A stretch of DNA of 45,326 nucleotides from Bacteroidia bacterium. Lineage in GTDB: Bacteria > Bacteroidota > Bacteroidia > JAIBAJ01. The notes beneath the pieces were generated by a model. That model saw only the letters and a list, made by a program, of their open reading frames with translations. It did no database searches and was not told where the DNA came from. Location: assembly GCA_019695265.1 (NCBI GenBank), contig JAIBAJ010000018.1, positions 1-45,326 of the forward strand. The letters run 5' to 3'. The position numbers and the translations under genes are program-made. Positions 1 through 8,529 of this stretch are shown here, one piece after another; within the stretch, counting starts at the first letter, position 1; each line of letters opens with the position of its first letter.

Positions 1-1
1 A

Positions 2-115
2 GAAATGCACTACCCGTTAGAGAGAATCGTTCTTTTGAAAGAAGGGTCAAAAATAGACATTCTAGAAGCAAACATAAAACCTTTACTAACTATAAACCAA
101 CTTATTAAACCTTAA
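2..115 (+). CDS. C-terminal end of an unidentified protein (partial)
   Basis: An open frame enters from the left edge and stops with TAA at 113-115. It gives 37 residues, ending LLTINQLIKP, with a normal mix of hydrophobic and charged residues. The other forward frame that is open here (frame 1, stop at 94-96) has a much more basic, less protein-like composition. No family can be named from so short a tail. The stop lies 14 nt before the outer hairpin of repeat element 1, a placement seen at other gene ends in this window, which mildly supports this as a true gene end. Confidence 0.45.
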   Translation, partial: EMHYPLERIVLLKEGSKIDILEANIKPLLTINQLIKP

Positions 116-128
116 CTTAATGACATTT

Positions 129-578
129 GGCGGGCCCCCTTCCGCCTAACCAATTTAATCGCGTGACTCCAATCGCAACGCAAAGGCGTTCGGGTCACGC
201 TTTCGGCTGTAGTCCTCGTCCCGCTAGGCTAGCGCCATAGCGGGCCTGTGGGCTACTTGCCTCTATCGTTGCCCGAGGTGCAAGCCCAACCTACCTGGCC
301 TTTACCAACTTTTCTGTTGCCTAATGGTCAGGTTTATAAGGAAACTAATCCACCTCACTATAAGGAGTTAAATAAATCTATTCACAAAAATGCTCCTAAT
401 ATGAAAATACTCGGTAAATGTACCATAGTGGGGGTTTCTTCGGGTAGGGATAGAGGCAAGTAACCCACAGGCGACCGCAGCCTTTGGCGGAGGGTGCCGA
501 GGATTACAGCCGATAGCCCGACCTGAGCCAAACAAAAATGTGGGAAATTGCAGGAAATTGGTGGCGAAGGGACCCGCC
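129..578. repeat. Family 1 structured repeat, inverted pair, element 1
   Basis: Left arm 129-287 (+ sense) and right arm 441-578 (- sense) face each other around a unique centre of about 150 bp. Each outer end is a GC-rich hairpin: GGCGGGCCCCCTTCCGCC at 129-146 and its degenerate complement at 563-578. Each arm then has a variable spacer of 33-38 bp and a core of about 100 bp that folds on itself. In the left arm, CGGGTCACG pairs imperfectly with CGTTGCCCG, GGC with GCC, GTAGTCC with GGGCTAC, and an apical CCCGCTA pairs perfectly with TAGCGGG around GGCTAGCGCC. The right arm keeps these stems with different bases (GTAATCC/GGGTTAC; GGTCGGG/CCCTACC). The element fills the space between two convergent genes, 14-15 nt from each stop codon. 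Short ORFs inside it are judged incidental. Confidence 0.85.
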
Positions 579-592
579 AAACCAGAAAAAAA

Positions 593-1165
593 TTACTTAT
601 CGGAATAAAAACAGGAGCGGCACAACGGCTCATATGAATCAGTTTCGCCCAGTAGCACCAGGGAGTTGCTGGCCATAGTTCGGTGACTGTGATTGGCTAA
701 ATTGCCACATTTCACGCAAACTGCATGAACTTTGGTGACATATTCTGCCATAGCCATCAATCCGGGCATTGGACCAAAGGGATTTCCCAGGTAATCCATA
801 TCCAAACCGGCAGCTATCACACGAATTCCGTTGTTGGCAAGCTTAGTGCATACATCGGGCAAACCTGCATCAAAAAATTGGGCTTCATCAATACCAACCA
901 CATCCACATCGCCAACCAGTAGTAAAATTTGCTCTGCAGAAGGAACCGGCGTGGACTGAATGCTGTTTGAATCGTGACTAACTACTTTACTTTCATCATA
1001 GCGGATATCCACCTCAGGCTTGAAAATTTCCACCTTTTGTTTGGCGATTTTAGCTCTTTTCAGGCGGCGAATCAACTCCTCGGTCTTACCGGAAAACATG
1101 GAACCACAGATCACTTCGATCCAACCTTGACGTTTGTCGTAATGCCTGGTGTTCTCTAAAAACAT
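593..1165 (-). CDS. tdk: Thymidine kinase
   Basis: ATP-dependent cytosolic kinase that phosphorylates thymidine to dTMP (pyrimidine salvage). The protein is 190 aa, normal for the type II (TK1-like) family. The P-loop [10 protein letters not shown] is at residues 21-30, the DEAQFF motif with the catalytic Glu is near 93-98, and zinc-binding CVKC and CRSC pairs lie in the C-terminal third. The start is placed at the ATG whose product begins MFLENTRH, as in Bacteroidota homologues. An in-frame ATG at 1240 would add 25 residues, but it lies upstream of the TAGTTTTG promoter box at 1216-1223 and would not be on that transcript. The stop lies 15 nt from repeat element 1. Confidence 0.95.
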   Translation of the reverse strand: MFLENTRHYDKRQGWIEVICGSMFSGKTEELIRRLKRAKIAKQKVEIFKPEVDIRYDESKVVSHDSNSIQSTPVPSAEQILLLVGDVDVVGIDEAQFFDAGLPDVCTKLANNGIRVIAAGLDMDYLGNPFGPMPGLMAMAEYVTKVHAVCVKCGNLANHSHRTMASNSLVLLGETDSYEPLCRSCFYSDK

Positions 1166-1215
1166 GAAATCGTACTTGTTTAAAAGTTTTAAATAGTCTC
1201 CAATCTTGAACAGGG

Positions 1216-1223
1216 CAAAACTA
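1216..1223 (-). promoter_or_regulatory. Predicted -7 box of the tdk promoter
   Basis: Read on the minus strand this is TAGTTTTG, a full match to the Bacteroidota -7 consensus TAnnTTTG. It predicts a leader of roughly 45 nt before the ATG at 1165 and argues against the longer tdk start at 1240. Confidence 0.55.
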
Positions 1224-1264
1224 TAAAATAGCATTCTCAATTAATCATAGATTTCTAACAAAAC

Positions 1265-2137
1265 ATGAACATTTCCCATACCATCCTCCAAATCAAGCAG
1301 AAACTAAACAATGCCACCCGAATTGCCGACCGAATAGAAAAGTCAGGGACGGTTCATCCGATAGACGTTGATAGCTTATTAGAAGAACTAAGAACAGCAT
1401 ACAACAAGGTGTATCAATTGGGTTGGGAAGAAGAAGAAACTTTGGTAGCCGAACAGCCCCAAATGGCTGTTGTTCCGCACGAAGAAACGAGTACCAGACC
1501 AACTATTGAACCGGAAATTCCGGTAATTCCAGTGGAAATTCCTAAAACCGAACCGGAACCAGAACCTGCCATGTTTGTTGAACCACAGGTTGAATTGTCC
1601 ATGGAACCTGAGCCCGAGTTGGAAGAAAACTTGGAAGAGGAGGGTCCATTGGTGGAGGTAGAAAAAGGAGTAAGCACTACCATTGAATTGGATTTCGAAC
1701 CTGTATCGGTATCAGCACAGGAACCTGAACCCGAACCAGAAGTTGAACCCGAACCAGAAATTACCCAAGTAAGCAACTTAAGCCAAACTGAAGTAGAAAC
1801 TGAACCGGTTAATTTAACACCGGTTGTGGAAGATAGCAAACCTGCACCTGCACCGATTGCTATCGAAAGTGCCTTACCTAAAAATCTAAACCTTTTACCC
1901 ATTTCCGATTTGCGAACTGCATTAAGCATTAATGACAAATTTTCGCTATCGAATAAACTTTTTAAAGGCAATGGAACAGAATTCAACTTGTTCTTAAATG
2001 TGTTAAATGGATTTGACAACCTAACGGAGGCCAAAAATTATTTACTGAATACCCTAAATCAAAACAACTGGGATTCAGAAAGTTCAGAATTTACCTTAAT
2101 TCAGGAATTGGTAGAGCGCAGGTATTTTAGAAGTTAG
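1265..2137 (+). CDS. Pro/Glu-rich protein of unknown function
   Basis: A 290-aa protein with no signal peptide or membrane segment. It has three parts. Residues 1-60 are a charged, probably helical domain. Residues 60-185 are a low-complexity acidic linker full of PEPE-type repeats. The C-terminal 90 residues are a compact region (near LRTALSINDKFSLSNKLF) ending in a helical segment rich in Asn and Glu. The C-terminal part resembles a conserved segment seen in uncharacterised Bacteroidota proteins, but I cannot give it a function. It is divergent from tdk and its stop is 13 nt before the MbnP-like gene. The linker suggests a reach or tether between two folded ends. Confidence 0.8.
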   Translation: MNISHTILQIKQKLNNATRIADRIEKSGTVHPIDVDSLLEELRTAYNKVYQLGWEEEETLVAEQPQMAVVPHEETSTRPTIEPEIPVIPVEIPKTEPEPEPAMFVEPQVELSMEPEPELEENLEEEGPLVEVEKGVSTTIELDFEPVSVSAQEPEPEPEVEPEPEITQVSNLSQTEVETEPVNLTPVVEDSKPAPAPIAIESALPKNLNLLPISDLRTALSINDKFSLSNKLFKGNGTEFNLFLNVLNGFDNLTEAKNYLLNTLNQNNWDSESSEFTLIQELVERRYFRS

Positions 2138-2138
2138 T

Positions 2139-2146
2139 TATATTTG
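2139..2146 (+). promoter_or_regulatory. -7 box abutting the MbnP-like gene
   Basis: TATATTTG, a full TAnnTTTG match, begins 1 nt after the previous stop codon and ends 4 nt before the ATG at 2151. Transcription would start at or next to the start codon. Confidence 0.5.
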
Positions 2147-2150
2147 TAAG

Positions 2151-2927
2151 ATGAAAACTTCCTTAAAAGCCGTGCTTCGGTTGATGTTATTGGCTTCCAT
2201 CAGTTTGGTATCTTGCAAAAAATCAGGACAACTAACTATTCAATTCAAACCCAAGGTTAACGGACAGGATTTGGTTTTGAATCAAACCTATACCAATGTG
2301 GATGGAAATGACTTTGAGATTGAACGGTTGAAGTTTTACCTATCCGATCTAAGTATAACGGTTGAAGGAAAATCATTCTTATTATCTGAAATAGCCTTGG
2401 CTGATGCCTCGAAACCAGAATCCATGTTATTGCAATTTGAGGAATTTGACGATGTAACGATAACCAAGCTAAGCTTTGGAGTTGGAGTAAAACCCAGTTT
2501 AAACAATCCCAGCAAAAGCATGACCTATGATTTAGGCCAATTTCCTTCTTCCCACCCTTTAAGTGGGAGTCAAAATATGTATTGGGGAATGACCAACGAC
2601 TACCGCTTTTTTTTACTGGAGGGAAAGAGTGATACCTCTGCAGCCCAAAACGCCCAAGAGGACCCAAGCAAATACCGGGTTTTTCAATACCATGTTGGTA
2701 AAGACAAATTTTACACCTGGTTTGATTTGACTAATAAATCCTTTACTTTAGAAAAAGGCAAGAATAATACCTTGGTTGTTGCAATGGACTTGGACAAACT
2801 ATTCAGCAATGGAACGGATACCATTCACATGGGAGTTGAAAACTACACTGAAGCTATGTCGCCTGCACAGGAAGCACTTGCCGCACGCATGATGACTAAT
2901 ATGAAAAATGCCTTTTACCTTGAATAA
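2151..2927 (+). CDS. MbnP-like lipoprotein
   Basis: A 258-aa exported lipoprotein. The signal peptide ends in a lipobox with the lipidated Cys at residue 22 (SLVSC). The body follows the MbnP family pattern: an early strand (LTIQFKPKVNG), the ERLKFYLSDL segment, then DASKPES, a YWGM stretch and a C-terminal HMGVENYTEAM region. MbnP proteins are periplasmic partners of MbnH or copper-uptake systems in methanotrophs. In Bacteroidota the family is broad, and its metal role is inferred rather than shown. No MbnH-like diheme gene or TonB receptor lies next to it. It overlaps the next gene by 20 nt. Confidence 0.8.
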   Translation: MKTSLKAVLRLMLLASISLVSCKKSGQLTIQFKPKVNGQDLVLNQTYTNVDGNDFEIERLKFYLSDLSITVEGKSFLLSEIALADASKPESMLLQFEEFDDVTITKLSFGVGVKPSLNNPSKSMTYDLGQFPSSHPLSGSQNMYWGMTNDYRFFLLEGKSDTSAAQNAQEDPSKYRVFQYHVGKDKFYTWFDLTNKSFTLEKGKNNTLVVAMDLDKLFSNGTDTIHMGVENYTEAMSPAQEALAARMMTNMKNAFYLE

Positions 2928-3294
2928 AATTCTATTTTTATTATTGTTTACATGTTTGATTGACAGCAATTTGCTAGCCCAGGACATGTCGCAGATGAAA
3001 CAATATTATTTTGTCTTACTTAGCAAAGGACCTAACAGAAACCAAGATTCAGCGACAGCAGCACAAATACAAAAGGCCCATTTAGAAAACATCGGGAAAT
3101 TAGCTAAAGAAGGAAAATTGCAAGTAGCCGGTCCATTTACTGACGATGGTAATTTTCGAGGGATTTTCATTTTTGATGCAGGCTCAAAAGAAGAAGTTGA
3201 ACAATGGGTACAGACCGATGAGGCCATCAAATCAGGTCGATTGAGTTATGAAATACATCCATGGATGACTCAAAAAGGAAACTGTTTTAAATAA
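2908..3294 (+). CDS. Secreted YCII-domain protein
   Basis: A 128-aa protein with an N-terminal signal peptide (hydrophobic core ILFLLLFTCLI, cleavage probably after LLAQ, residue 25). The rest is a YciI-like ferredoxin-fold domain: YYFVLLSKGP, then HLENIGKLAKEGKL, GPFTDDG and the EVEQWVQTDEAIKSG segment. YCII proteins are usually cytoplasmic and mostly of unknown activity, so an exported version is worth noting. The start at 2908 lies inside the MbnP-like gene (20-nt overlap), which suggests co-transcription and translational coupling. Confidence 0.8.
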   Translation: MPFTLNKILFLLLFTCLIDSNLLAQDMSQMKQYYFVLLSKGPNRNQDSATAAQIQKAHLENIGKLAKEGKLQVAGPFTDDGNFRGIFIFDAGSKEEVEQWVQTDEAIKSGRLSYEIHPWMTQKGNCFK

Positions 3295-3327
3295 TCAAAT
3301 ATTTTCTTTCAGGCGCCATAGCTTTTC

Positions 3328-3335
3328 TACCTTTG
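3328..3335 (+). promoter_or_regulatory. -7 box abutting ruvB
   Basis: TACCTTTG, followed by CATT and then the GTG start at 3340. The 4-nt spacing predicts a leaderless ruvB transcript. Confidence 0.55.
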
Positions 3336-3339
3336 CATT

Positions 3340-4374
3340 GTGAATCCGAATCTAATAGCCGACTCTTCGAATCAAAACCCCGGTGATAGGGAAATTGAAA
3401 GGGCTTTACGTCCAATTGATTTTACCGAATTTGCGGGCCAGGAAAAAGTGGTAGAAAATTTAAAAATCTTCACCTCTGCGGCGAAACAACGAGGAGAGGC
3501 GCTGGATCATGTATTATTACACGGTCCTCCCGGATTAGGAAAAACCACTTTAGCTAATATAATAGCTGCAGATTTAGGGGTAAATATTAAAATTACTTCA
3601 GGTCCTGTATTAGACAAGCCCGGGGATTTAGCCGGCCTATTGACCAATTTAGAACCGAACGACGTATTATTTATTGATGAGATCCATCGCTTAAGTCCCA
3701 TTGTTGAGGAATATTTGTATTCGGCCATGGAGGATTACCGAATCGATATTATGATTGAAACAGGGCCGAACGCCAGGTCAGTTCAAATCAAATTAAATCC
3801 ATTTACTTTGGTTGGGGCCACTACCCGATCCGGCTTACTTACTTCACCTCTTCGCGCTAGGTTTGGCATTAATTCCAGGCTTGAATATTACGATGCCAAG
3901 CTTTTGCAAAAGATTGTTGAACGTTCGTCCGGCATCTTAAATATTCCCATTCAAGAATCGGCGGCATTTGAAATTGCACGCCGTAGCAGAGGAACACCGA
4001 GGATAGCCAATGCCTTGTTAAGAAGGGTAAGAGATTTTGCCCAAATTAAAGGCGATGGAACCATATCATTAGAAATTTCTCAATACGCATTGCAGGCATT
4101 AAATGTGGATAAACATGGATTAGATGAAATGGACATCCGGATATTAACCACCATTGTAGATAAGTTTAAGGGAGGTCCAGTCGGAATTACTACCATTTCA
4201 ACAGCGGTTGGCGAAGAAGGTGGAACCATTGAGGAAGTATATGAACCATTTTTAATTCAGGAAGGCTATTTGATACGTACACCCCGTGGCCGCCAGGCTA
4301 CAGAATTAGCTTACAAGCATTTAGGAAAGGTTGTAGGATTTAATGCAGGCAATCTTTTCGGAGGAGAATTATAA
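3340..4374 (+). CDS. ruvB: Holliday junction branch migration helicase RuvB
   Basis: Hexameric AAA+ motor that, with RuvA, drives branch migration of Holliday junctions in recombinational repair. The protein is 344 aa, full length. Walker A GPPGLGKT is at residues 62-69, Walker B LFIDEIHR near 110-117, and the sensor/arginine-finger region [18 protein letters not shown] follows. The C-terminal winged helix ends in [17 protein letters not shown]. The start is GTG, supported by the TACCTTTG box placed 4 nt upstream and by the usual short N-terminal extension before [14 protein letters not shown]. No ruvA or ruvC lies nearby. Confidence 0.97.
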   Translation: MNPNLIADSSNQNPGDREIERALRPIDFTEFAGQEKVVENLKIFTSAAKQRGEALDHVLLHGPPGLGKTTLANIIAADLGVNIKITSGPVLDKPGDLAGLLTNLEPNDVLFIDEIHRLSPIVEEYLYSAMEDYRIDIMIETGPNARSVQIKLNPFTLVGATTRSGLLTSPLRARFGINSRLEYYDAKLLQKIVERSSGILNIPIQESAAFEIARRSRGTPRIANALLRRVRDFAQIKGDGTISLEISQYALQALNVDKHGLDEMDIRILTTIVDKFKGGPVGITTISTAVGEEGGTIEEVYEPFLIQEGYLIRTPRGRQATELAYKHLGKVVGFNAGNLFGGEL

Positions 4375-4430
4375 CTTATTAATTTTGAATGGATTATATT
4401 CTTGATTGAGAATTACCATTTCTAACTTCA

Positions 4431-4438
4431 TACCTTTG
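4431..4438 (+). promoter_or_regulatory. -7 box abutting the AMP nucleosidase gene
   Basis: TACCTTTG, then CAGA, then the ATG at 4443. This is the same 4-nt arrangement as at ruvB and predicts a leaderless mRNA. Confidence 0.55.
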
Positions 4439-4442
4439 CAGA

Positions 4443-5213
4443 ATGAAAAATAAAGATGATATAGTTCAAAACTGGCTACCCCGTTACACAGGCACACCAA
4501 TTGAAGAGTTTGGTCAATATATTTTATTAACCAACTTTCAAAATTATGTGACGCTATTTGCCCAAATGTACAATGTGGAAGTTTCGGGTCTTGACAAGCC
4601 CATGCCCAATGCAACAGCCAACAACATTACAATTATAAACTTTGGAATGGGTAGTGCGATGGCAGCAACCATCATGGATTTATTATCAGCGATTCATCCA
4701 AAGGCTGTTTTGTTTTTAGGAAAATGTGGAGGATTAAAAAGAAAGAACAACGTTGGAGACTTGATACTACCGATAGCTGCTATTCGCGGAGAAGGAACAA
4801 GTAATGACTATTTCCCTCAGGAAGTACCGGCCTTACCTGCATTTAGTTTACAGCGAGCCGTTTCAACCAGTATTCGTCAAAACAATTGCGATTATTGGAC
4901 CGGAACTGTATACACTACCAATAGAAGGGTTTGGGAACATGACAATGAATTTAAGAAATACTTAAGGAAATTAAGGGCTATGGCCATAGATATGGAAACA
5001 GCCACTCTATTTGTTGTTGGTTTTAGCAATGAAGTTCCAACAGGTGCGTTGTTATTAGTCACCGACCAGCCAATGATTTCATCGGGTGTTAAAACGGATC
5101 GAAGCGATAAGGCGGTTACCAAAAACTACACGGAATTGCATTTAAAAATCGGGATTGACTCGCTTAACGAATTAATCAACAATGGATTAAGTGTTAAGCA
5201 CCTAAGGTTCTAA
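4443..5213 (+). CDS. amn: AMP nucleosidase
   Basis: Cytosolic enzyme that cleaves AMP to adenine and ribose 5-phosphate, in purine salvage and nucleotide-pool control. The 256-aa length matches the short Bacteroidota form, which lacks the N-terminal regulatory domain of E. coli Amn. PNP/UDP-phosphorylase fold signs include INFGMGSAMAATIMDLL, the FLGKCGGLK strand-turn and the late DMETATLF segment, where the Glu contacts ribose. holA follows after 4 nt, so the two are probably one transcript. Confidence 0.9.
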   Translation: MKNKDDIVQNWLPRYTGTPIEEFGQYILLTNFQNYVTLFAQMYNVEVSGLDKPMPNATANNITIINFGMGSAMAATIMDLLSAIHPKAVLFLGKCGGLKRKNNVGDLILPIAAIRGEGTSNDYFPQEVPALPAFSLQRAVSTSIRQNNCDYWTGTVYTTNRRVWEHDNEFKKYLRKLRAMAIDMETATLFVVGFSNEVPTGALLLVTDQPMISSGVKTDRSDKAVTKNYTELHLKIGIDSLNELINNGLSVKHLRF

Positions 5214-5217
5214 TTGT

Positions 5218-6294
5218 ATGTCTGCCCTACCCGAAGCTGCCAAAAAGATTATCAAAGACATTGGGGAGAAGAAATTCAAACCTATTTACTTTTTGATGGG
5301 TGAGGAACCCTATTTTATCGACAAATTGGCATCTTACATGGAAGACCATGTATTAGAGGAAGCGGATCGAAGTTTTAACCAGGCGGTTCATTATGGTAGT
5401 GATTTAGATATTTCTCGCTTGGTAGGCGAAGCCAAGCGTTACCCTATGATGTCCGATTACCAATTGGTAATAGTAAAGGAAGCACAACTAATAAAGAACT
5501 TAGCAGGCAAAGAGAAAAAAGACAAAGAAACCGGGAAAGAAGAAGAAGTAAAAGATGTTTTTTTAACTTACTGTGAATCCCCATTACCTTCCACGATACT
5601 GGTGATTTGTTATAAAGGTAAAACCATTGACAAGCGTAAATCCTTATACAAGGCCATTGAAAAAAATGGAATTGTATTCAATTCAGAAGTGATTAAGGAT
5701 TGGAACCTCAGCAAATGGATCATTGACTTTGTAAAAGAAAAGGGCTATCGAATCAATGACAAGGCAGCAGTAATGCTAGCCGATTTTTTAGGGAACGATT
5801 TGGCAAAAATTGATAATGAGGTATCCAAATTGGCCATTTCACTGCCACCCAATACCGAAATTAATGAATTAATCATTGAACGAAATATTGGAATAAGCAA
5901 GGATTACAACGTCTTTGAGCTATTGAAAGCTTTATCTAAACAGGATACTTTTAAAGCCAATCAAATAATTAATTACTTCAGCAAGAATCAGAAAGAGAAT
6001 CCGGCAGTTGTAACGATAGGGCATTTATATAACTACTACAGTAAATTGCTTGAAATACATTACCATCGGACCAAAGGATTAAACTCCGGCGCCATTGCCG
6101 AAAAGATGGGAATTCATCCTTTTGTTTTCAAGGAATATGAAGAAGCGGCGCAACGATATAGTTATCCGAAAATCGTAAAAAATGTAAGTTCCTTAAGAGA
6201 CTTTGATTTAAGGATTAAGGGAGTTGAATCGGGAGAATTATCTTTGGAGGATTTTTACAAAGAATTTATTTATAAAGTCATTCATACCAGGTAA
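5218..6294 (+). CDS. holA: DNA polymerase III delta subunit
   Basis: Subunit of the clamp loader that opens the beta clamp. The 358-aa length is typical. The N-terminal segment FLMGEEPYFIDKLASYM fits the family's clamp-interacting start, and the middle carries FLGNDLAKIDNEVSKLA and NVFELLKALSK, which are typical of the domain II/III boundary. An acidic-basic insert near residues 95-115 (GKEKKDKETGKEEEVKD) is a surface loop. It starts 4 nt after amn. A 9-bp hairpin lies directly after the stop. Confidence 0.93.
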   Translation: MSALPEAAKKIIKDIGEKKFKPIYFLMGEEPYFIDKLASYMEDHVLEEADRSFNQAVHYGSDLDISRLVGEAKRYPMMSDYQLVIVKEAQLIKNLAGKEKKDKETGKEEEVKDVFLTYCESPLPSTILVICYKGKTIDKRKSLYKAIEKNGIVFNSEVIKDWNLSKWIIDFVKEKGYRINDKAAVMLADFLGNDLAKIDNEVSKLAISLPPNTEINELIIERNIGISKDYNVFELLKALSKQDTFKANQIINYFSKNQKENPAVVTIGHLYNYYSKLLEIHYHRTKGLNSGAIAEKMGIHPFVFKEYEEAAQRYSYPKIVKNVSSLRDFDLRIKGVESGELSLEDFYKEFIYKVIHTR

Positions 6295-6319
6295 AGTATG
6301 ATTATGAAACAATCATGCT
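6295..6319 (+). terminator. Hairpin directly after holA
   Basis: AGTATGATT and AATCATGCT pair over 9 bp (one G-U) around a 7-nt loop, starting at the base after the holA stop. There is no T-run, so it may stabilise the 3' end rather than act as a classical intrinsic terminator. Confidence 0.35.
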
Positions 6320-6355
6320 GAAAGACATACAGCGGATTACAAGCCACAATTTTGT

Positions 6356-6363
6356 TAGCTTTG
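6356..6363 (+). promoter_or_regulatory. -7 box of polysaccharide module A
   Basis: TAGCTTTG, a full TAnnTTTG match, lies 46 nt before the fcl ATG. It is the best promoter candidate for the fcl-gmd-GT2-DUF354-flippase-polymerase run. Confidence 0.5.
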
Positions 6364-6409
6364 CTCAACAATATTATTAATTCCCATTTGAAATCATACC
6401 AATTGAGTC

Positions 6410-7357
6410 ATGGAAGATTCTACCAATCACTTTCACCCAGATTCCAAAATATATGTTGCAGGCCATAAAGGAATGGTAGGTTCAGCCATAGTGAAGAAAT
6501 TAAATGAAAATGGCTATACCAACATAATTACAAGGACATCTAAAGAGCTTGATTTGATGAATCAATCCAAAGTGAAGGATTTTTTTGAAACAGAGCTTCC
6601 TGATTTTGTATTTGTAGCTGCAGCAAAAGTTGGAGGGATCATAGCGAACAACACCTACCGGGCAGAGTTTCTGTACAACAATTTATTAATTGAAGCCAAT
6701 GTAATTCACCACGCTTATTTGTCCGGAGTAAAGAAACTACTTTTTCTAGGCTCATCCTGTGTTTATCCAAAAATGGCGGCCCAACCCATTAAGGAAGAAT
6801 ATTTATTAACCGGGGCTTTAGAACCAACCAATGAACCTTATGCAATTGCAAAGATTGCAGGTATTAAGCTTTGCGAATCCTATCACCAACAATATGGCTG
6901 CGATTTTTTGAGTGTTATGCCCACCAATTTATATGGGCCAAATGATAATTATGATTTGCAAAATTCACATGTTTTACCTGCACTAATACGCAAATTTCAC
7001 GAAGCCAAACAAAACAATTCAAAATCTGTAACTATTTGGGGAACAGGAAGTCCAAAGAGGGAATTTATGTATAGTGAAGACATGGCGGAAGCCTGTATAT
7101 ATGTAATGAGGTCAAAAACCAACGAACGACTAATTAACATAGGAACCGGAACAGATATTTCTATCAAGGAATTGGCTGAGATGATTAAAAAAATTATCGG
7201 TTATGAAGGAGAATTAGAATTTGACAAGACCAAACCGGATGGAACTCCGCGAAAATTATTAGACGTATCAAGATTGACTGATTTAGGTTATACTTATAAA
7301 ACTGATTTAGAAACAGGAATTAGGAAGGCATACTCTGCCTATCTCGAAACATTATAA
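6410..7357 (+). CDS. fcl: GDP-L-fucose synthase
   Basis: NADPH-dependent epimerase/reductase that turns GDP-4-keto-6-deoxymannose into GDP-L-fucose in the cytosol. The protein is 315 aa, a normal length. It is an SDR fold with the dinucleotide motif GHKGMVG at residues 18-24, the SSCVYP segment with the active-site Ser and Cys, and the catalytic YAIAK (YxxxK). The nucleotide-sugar part contains LYGPNDNYD and the C-terminal [13 protein letters not shown]. gmd, the preceding step of the pathway, follows 5 nt downstream. Together they supply activated fucose to this polysaccharide locus. Confidence 0.96.
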   Translation: MEDSTNHFHPDSKIYVAGHKGMVGSAIVKKLNENGYTNIITRTSKELDLMNQSKVKDFFETELPDFVFVAAAKVGGIIANNTYRAEFLYNNLLIEANVIHHAYLSGVKKLLFLGSSCVYPKMAAQPIKEEYLLTGALEPTNEPYAIAKIAGIKLCESYHQQYGCDFLSVMPTNLYGPNDNYDLQNSHVLPALIRKFHEAKQNNSKSVTIWGTGSPKREFMYSEDMAEACIYVMRSKTNERLINIGTGTDISIKELAEMIKKIIGYEGELEFDKTKPDGTPRKLLDVSRLTDLGYTYKTDLETGIRKAYSAYLETL

Positions 7358-7362
7358 AAGAC

Positions 7363-8433
7363 ATGAAAACAGCTTTAATTACAGGTGTTACAGGACAAGA
7401 TGGCTCATATTTATCTGAACTACTATTAAAAAAGGGATATACGGTGCATGGTATTAAAAGAAGAGCTTCTTCATTTAATACCCAGAGAATTGATCATTTA
7501 TACCAAGACCCTCATGTTAATAATGCCAACTTTCATTTACACTATGGCGACTTAACGGATAGTACTAATTTAATTAGAATTATTCAGGAGACACAACCGG
7601 ATGAAATATACAATCTAGCGGCGATGAGTCATGTAAAAGTTAGCTTTGAAACACCGGAATATACTGCCAACGCCGATGGAATTGGCACACTTAGAATTTT
7701 AGAAGCTGTTCGTATACTTAATTTAGTAGAAAAAACCAGAATTTACCAAGCTTCAACCTCAGAACTTTATGGTTTAGTGCAAGCAGTGCCTCAAAATGAA
7801 AGAACCCCTTTTTATCCACGATCGCCTTATGCTGTGGCAAAATTATATGCATATTGGATAACAGTTAATTATCGTGAAGCCTATGGAATATTTGCATCAA
7901 ATGGTATATTATTTAATCATGAGTCGCCTTTAAGAGGTGAAACCTTTGTAACCAGAAAAATAACTATGGCCGTGGCAGCAATTGCGGCAAATCTACAATC
8001 TATACTTTACTTAGGCAATCTTGACTCCTTGCGAGATTGGGGCCATGCTAAAGATTATGTAGAAGGTATGTGGAGAATTTTACAACATTCCAAGCCGGAT
8101 GACTTCGTACTAGCAACAGGAAAAACAACCAAGGTTAGAGATTTTGTAAGAATGGCATTTAGTGTTTTAGGAATAGTGGTTGAATTTCAGGGTGAAGGAA
8201 TTAATGAAATAGGAATCATAGCTCAGTTAGAAACAAATGAATTTCCTCATCTTCAAATTGGTCAGAAAATTGTTGCTGTGGATGAAAGGTATTTTCGACC
8301 CACCGAGGTAGATTTATTAATTGGTGACCCTCAGAAAGCGCTGAATGACCTAGGATGGAAGGCTACAATTGAACTTCCTGAATTGATCGCTGAAATGGTT
8401 AATTCCGATTACATAAAGGCAAAAACAAAATAA
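7363..8433 (+). CDS. gmd: GDP-mannose 4,6-dehydratase
   Basis: Converts GDP-D-mannose to GDP-4-keto-6-deoxy-D-mannose, the first committed step to GDP-fucose. The protein is 356 aa. It has the Rossmann motif GVTGQDG at residues 8-14, the catalytic STSELYG segment, YAVAK as the YxxxK motif, and the family stretch [32 protein letters not shown] near the C-terminus is the NADP/dimer-contact region. It follows fcl, the reverse of the more common gmd-fcl order. A gap of about 95 bp follows before the first glycosyltransferase. Confidence 0.96.
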   Translation: MKTALITGVTGQDGSYLSELLLKKGYTVHGIKRRASSFNTQRIDHLYQDPHVNNANFHLHYGDLTDSTNLIRIIQETQPDEIYNLAAMSHVKVSFETPEYTANADGIGTLRILEAVRILNLVEKTRIYQASTSELYGLVQAVPQNERTPFYPRSPYAVAKLYAYWITVNYREAYGIFASNGILFNHESPLRGETFVTRKITMAVAAIAANLQSILYLGNLDSLRDWGHAKDYVEGMWRILQHSKPDDFVLATGKTTKVRDFVRMAFSVLGIVVEFQGEGINEIGIIAQLETNEFPHLQIGQKIVAVDERYFRPTEVDLLIGDPQKALNDLGWKATIELPELIAEMVNSDYIKAKTK

Positions 8434-8529
8434 TTCAGATGTAGGTTTAAGTATAAAATCTATAATAAAGTATTTCAATGACCATTATTAATCCATAACT
8501 ATTCTGAGTGGATTATTAAATATACAAGT

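Noticed and set aside
248-633. Short ORFs of 70-83 codons on both strands in element 1
   Set aside because: They lie in the repeat arms; similar translations (GYLPLSLPE) arise from the repeat sequence itself, with no protein-like composition or start context.
1166-1240. Longer tdk start at 1240
   Set aside because: It lies upstream of the predicted promoter box, and the 25 extra residues are not part of the family's N-terminus.
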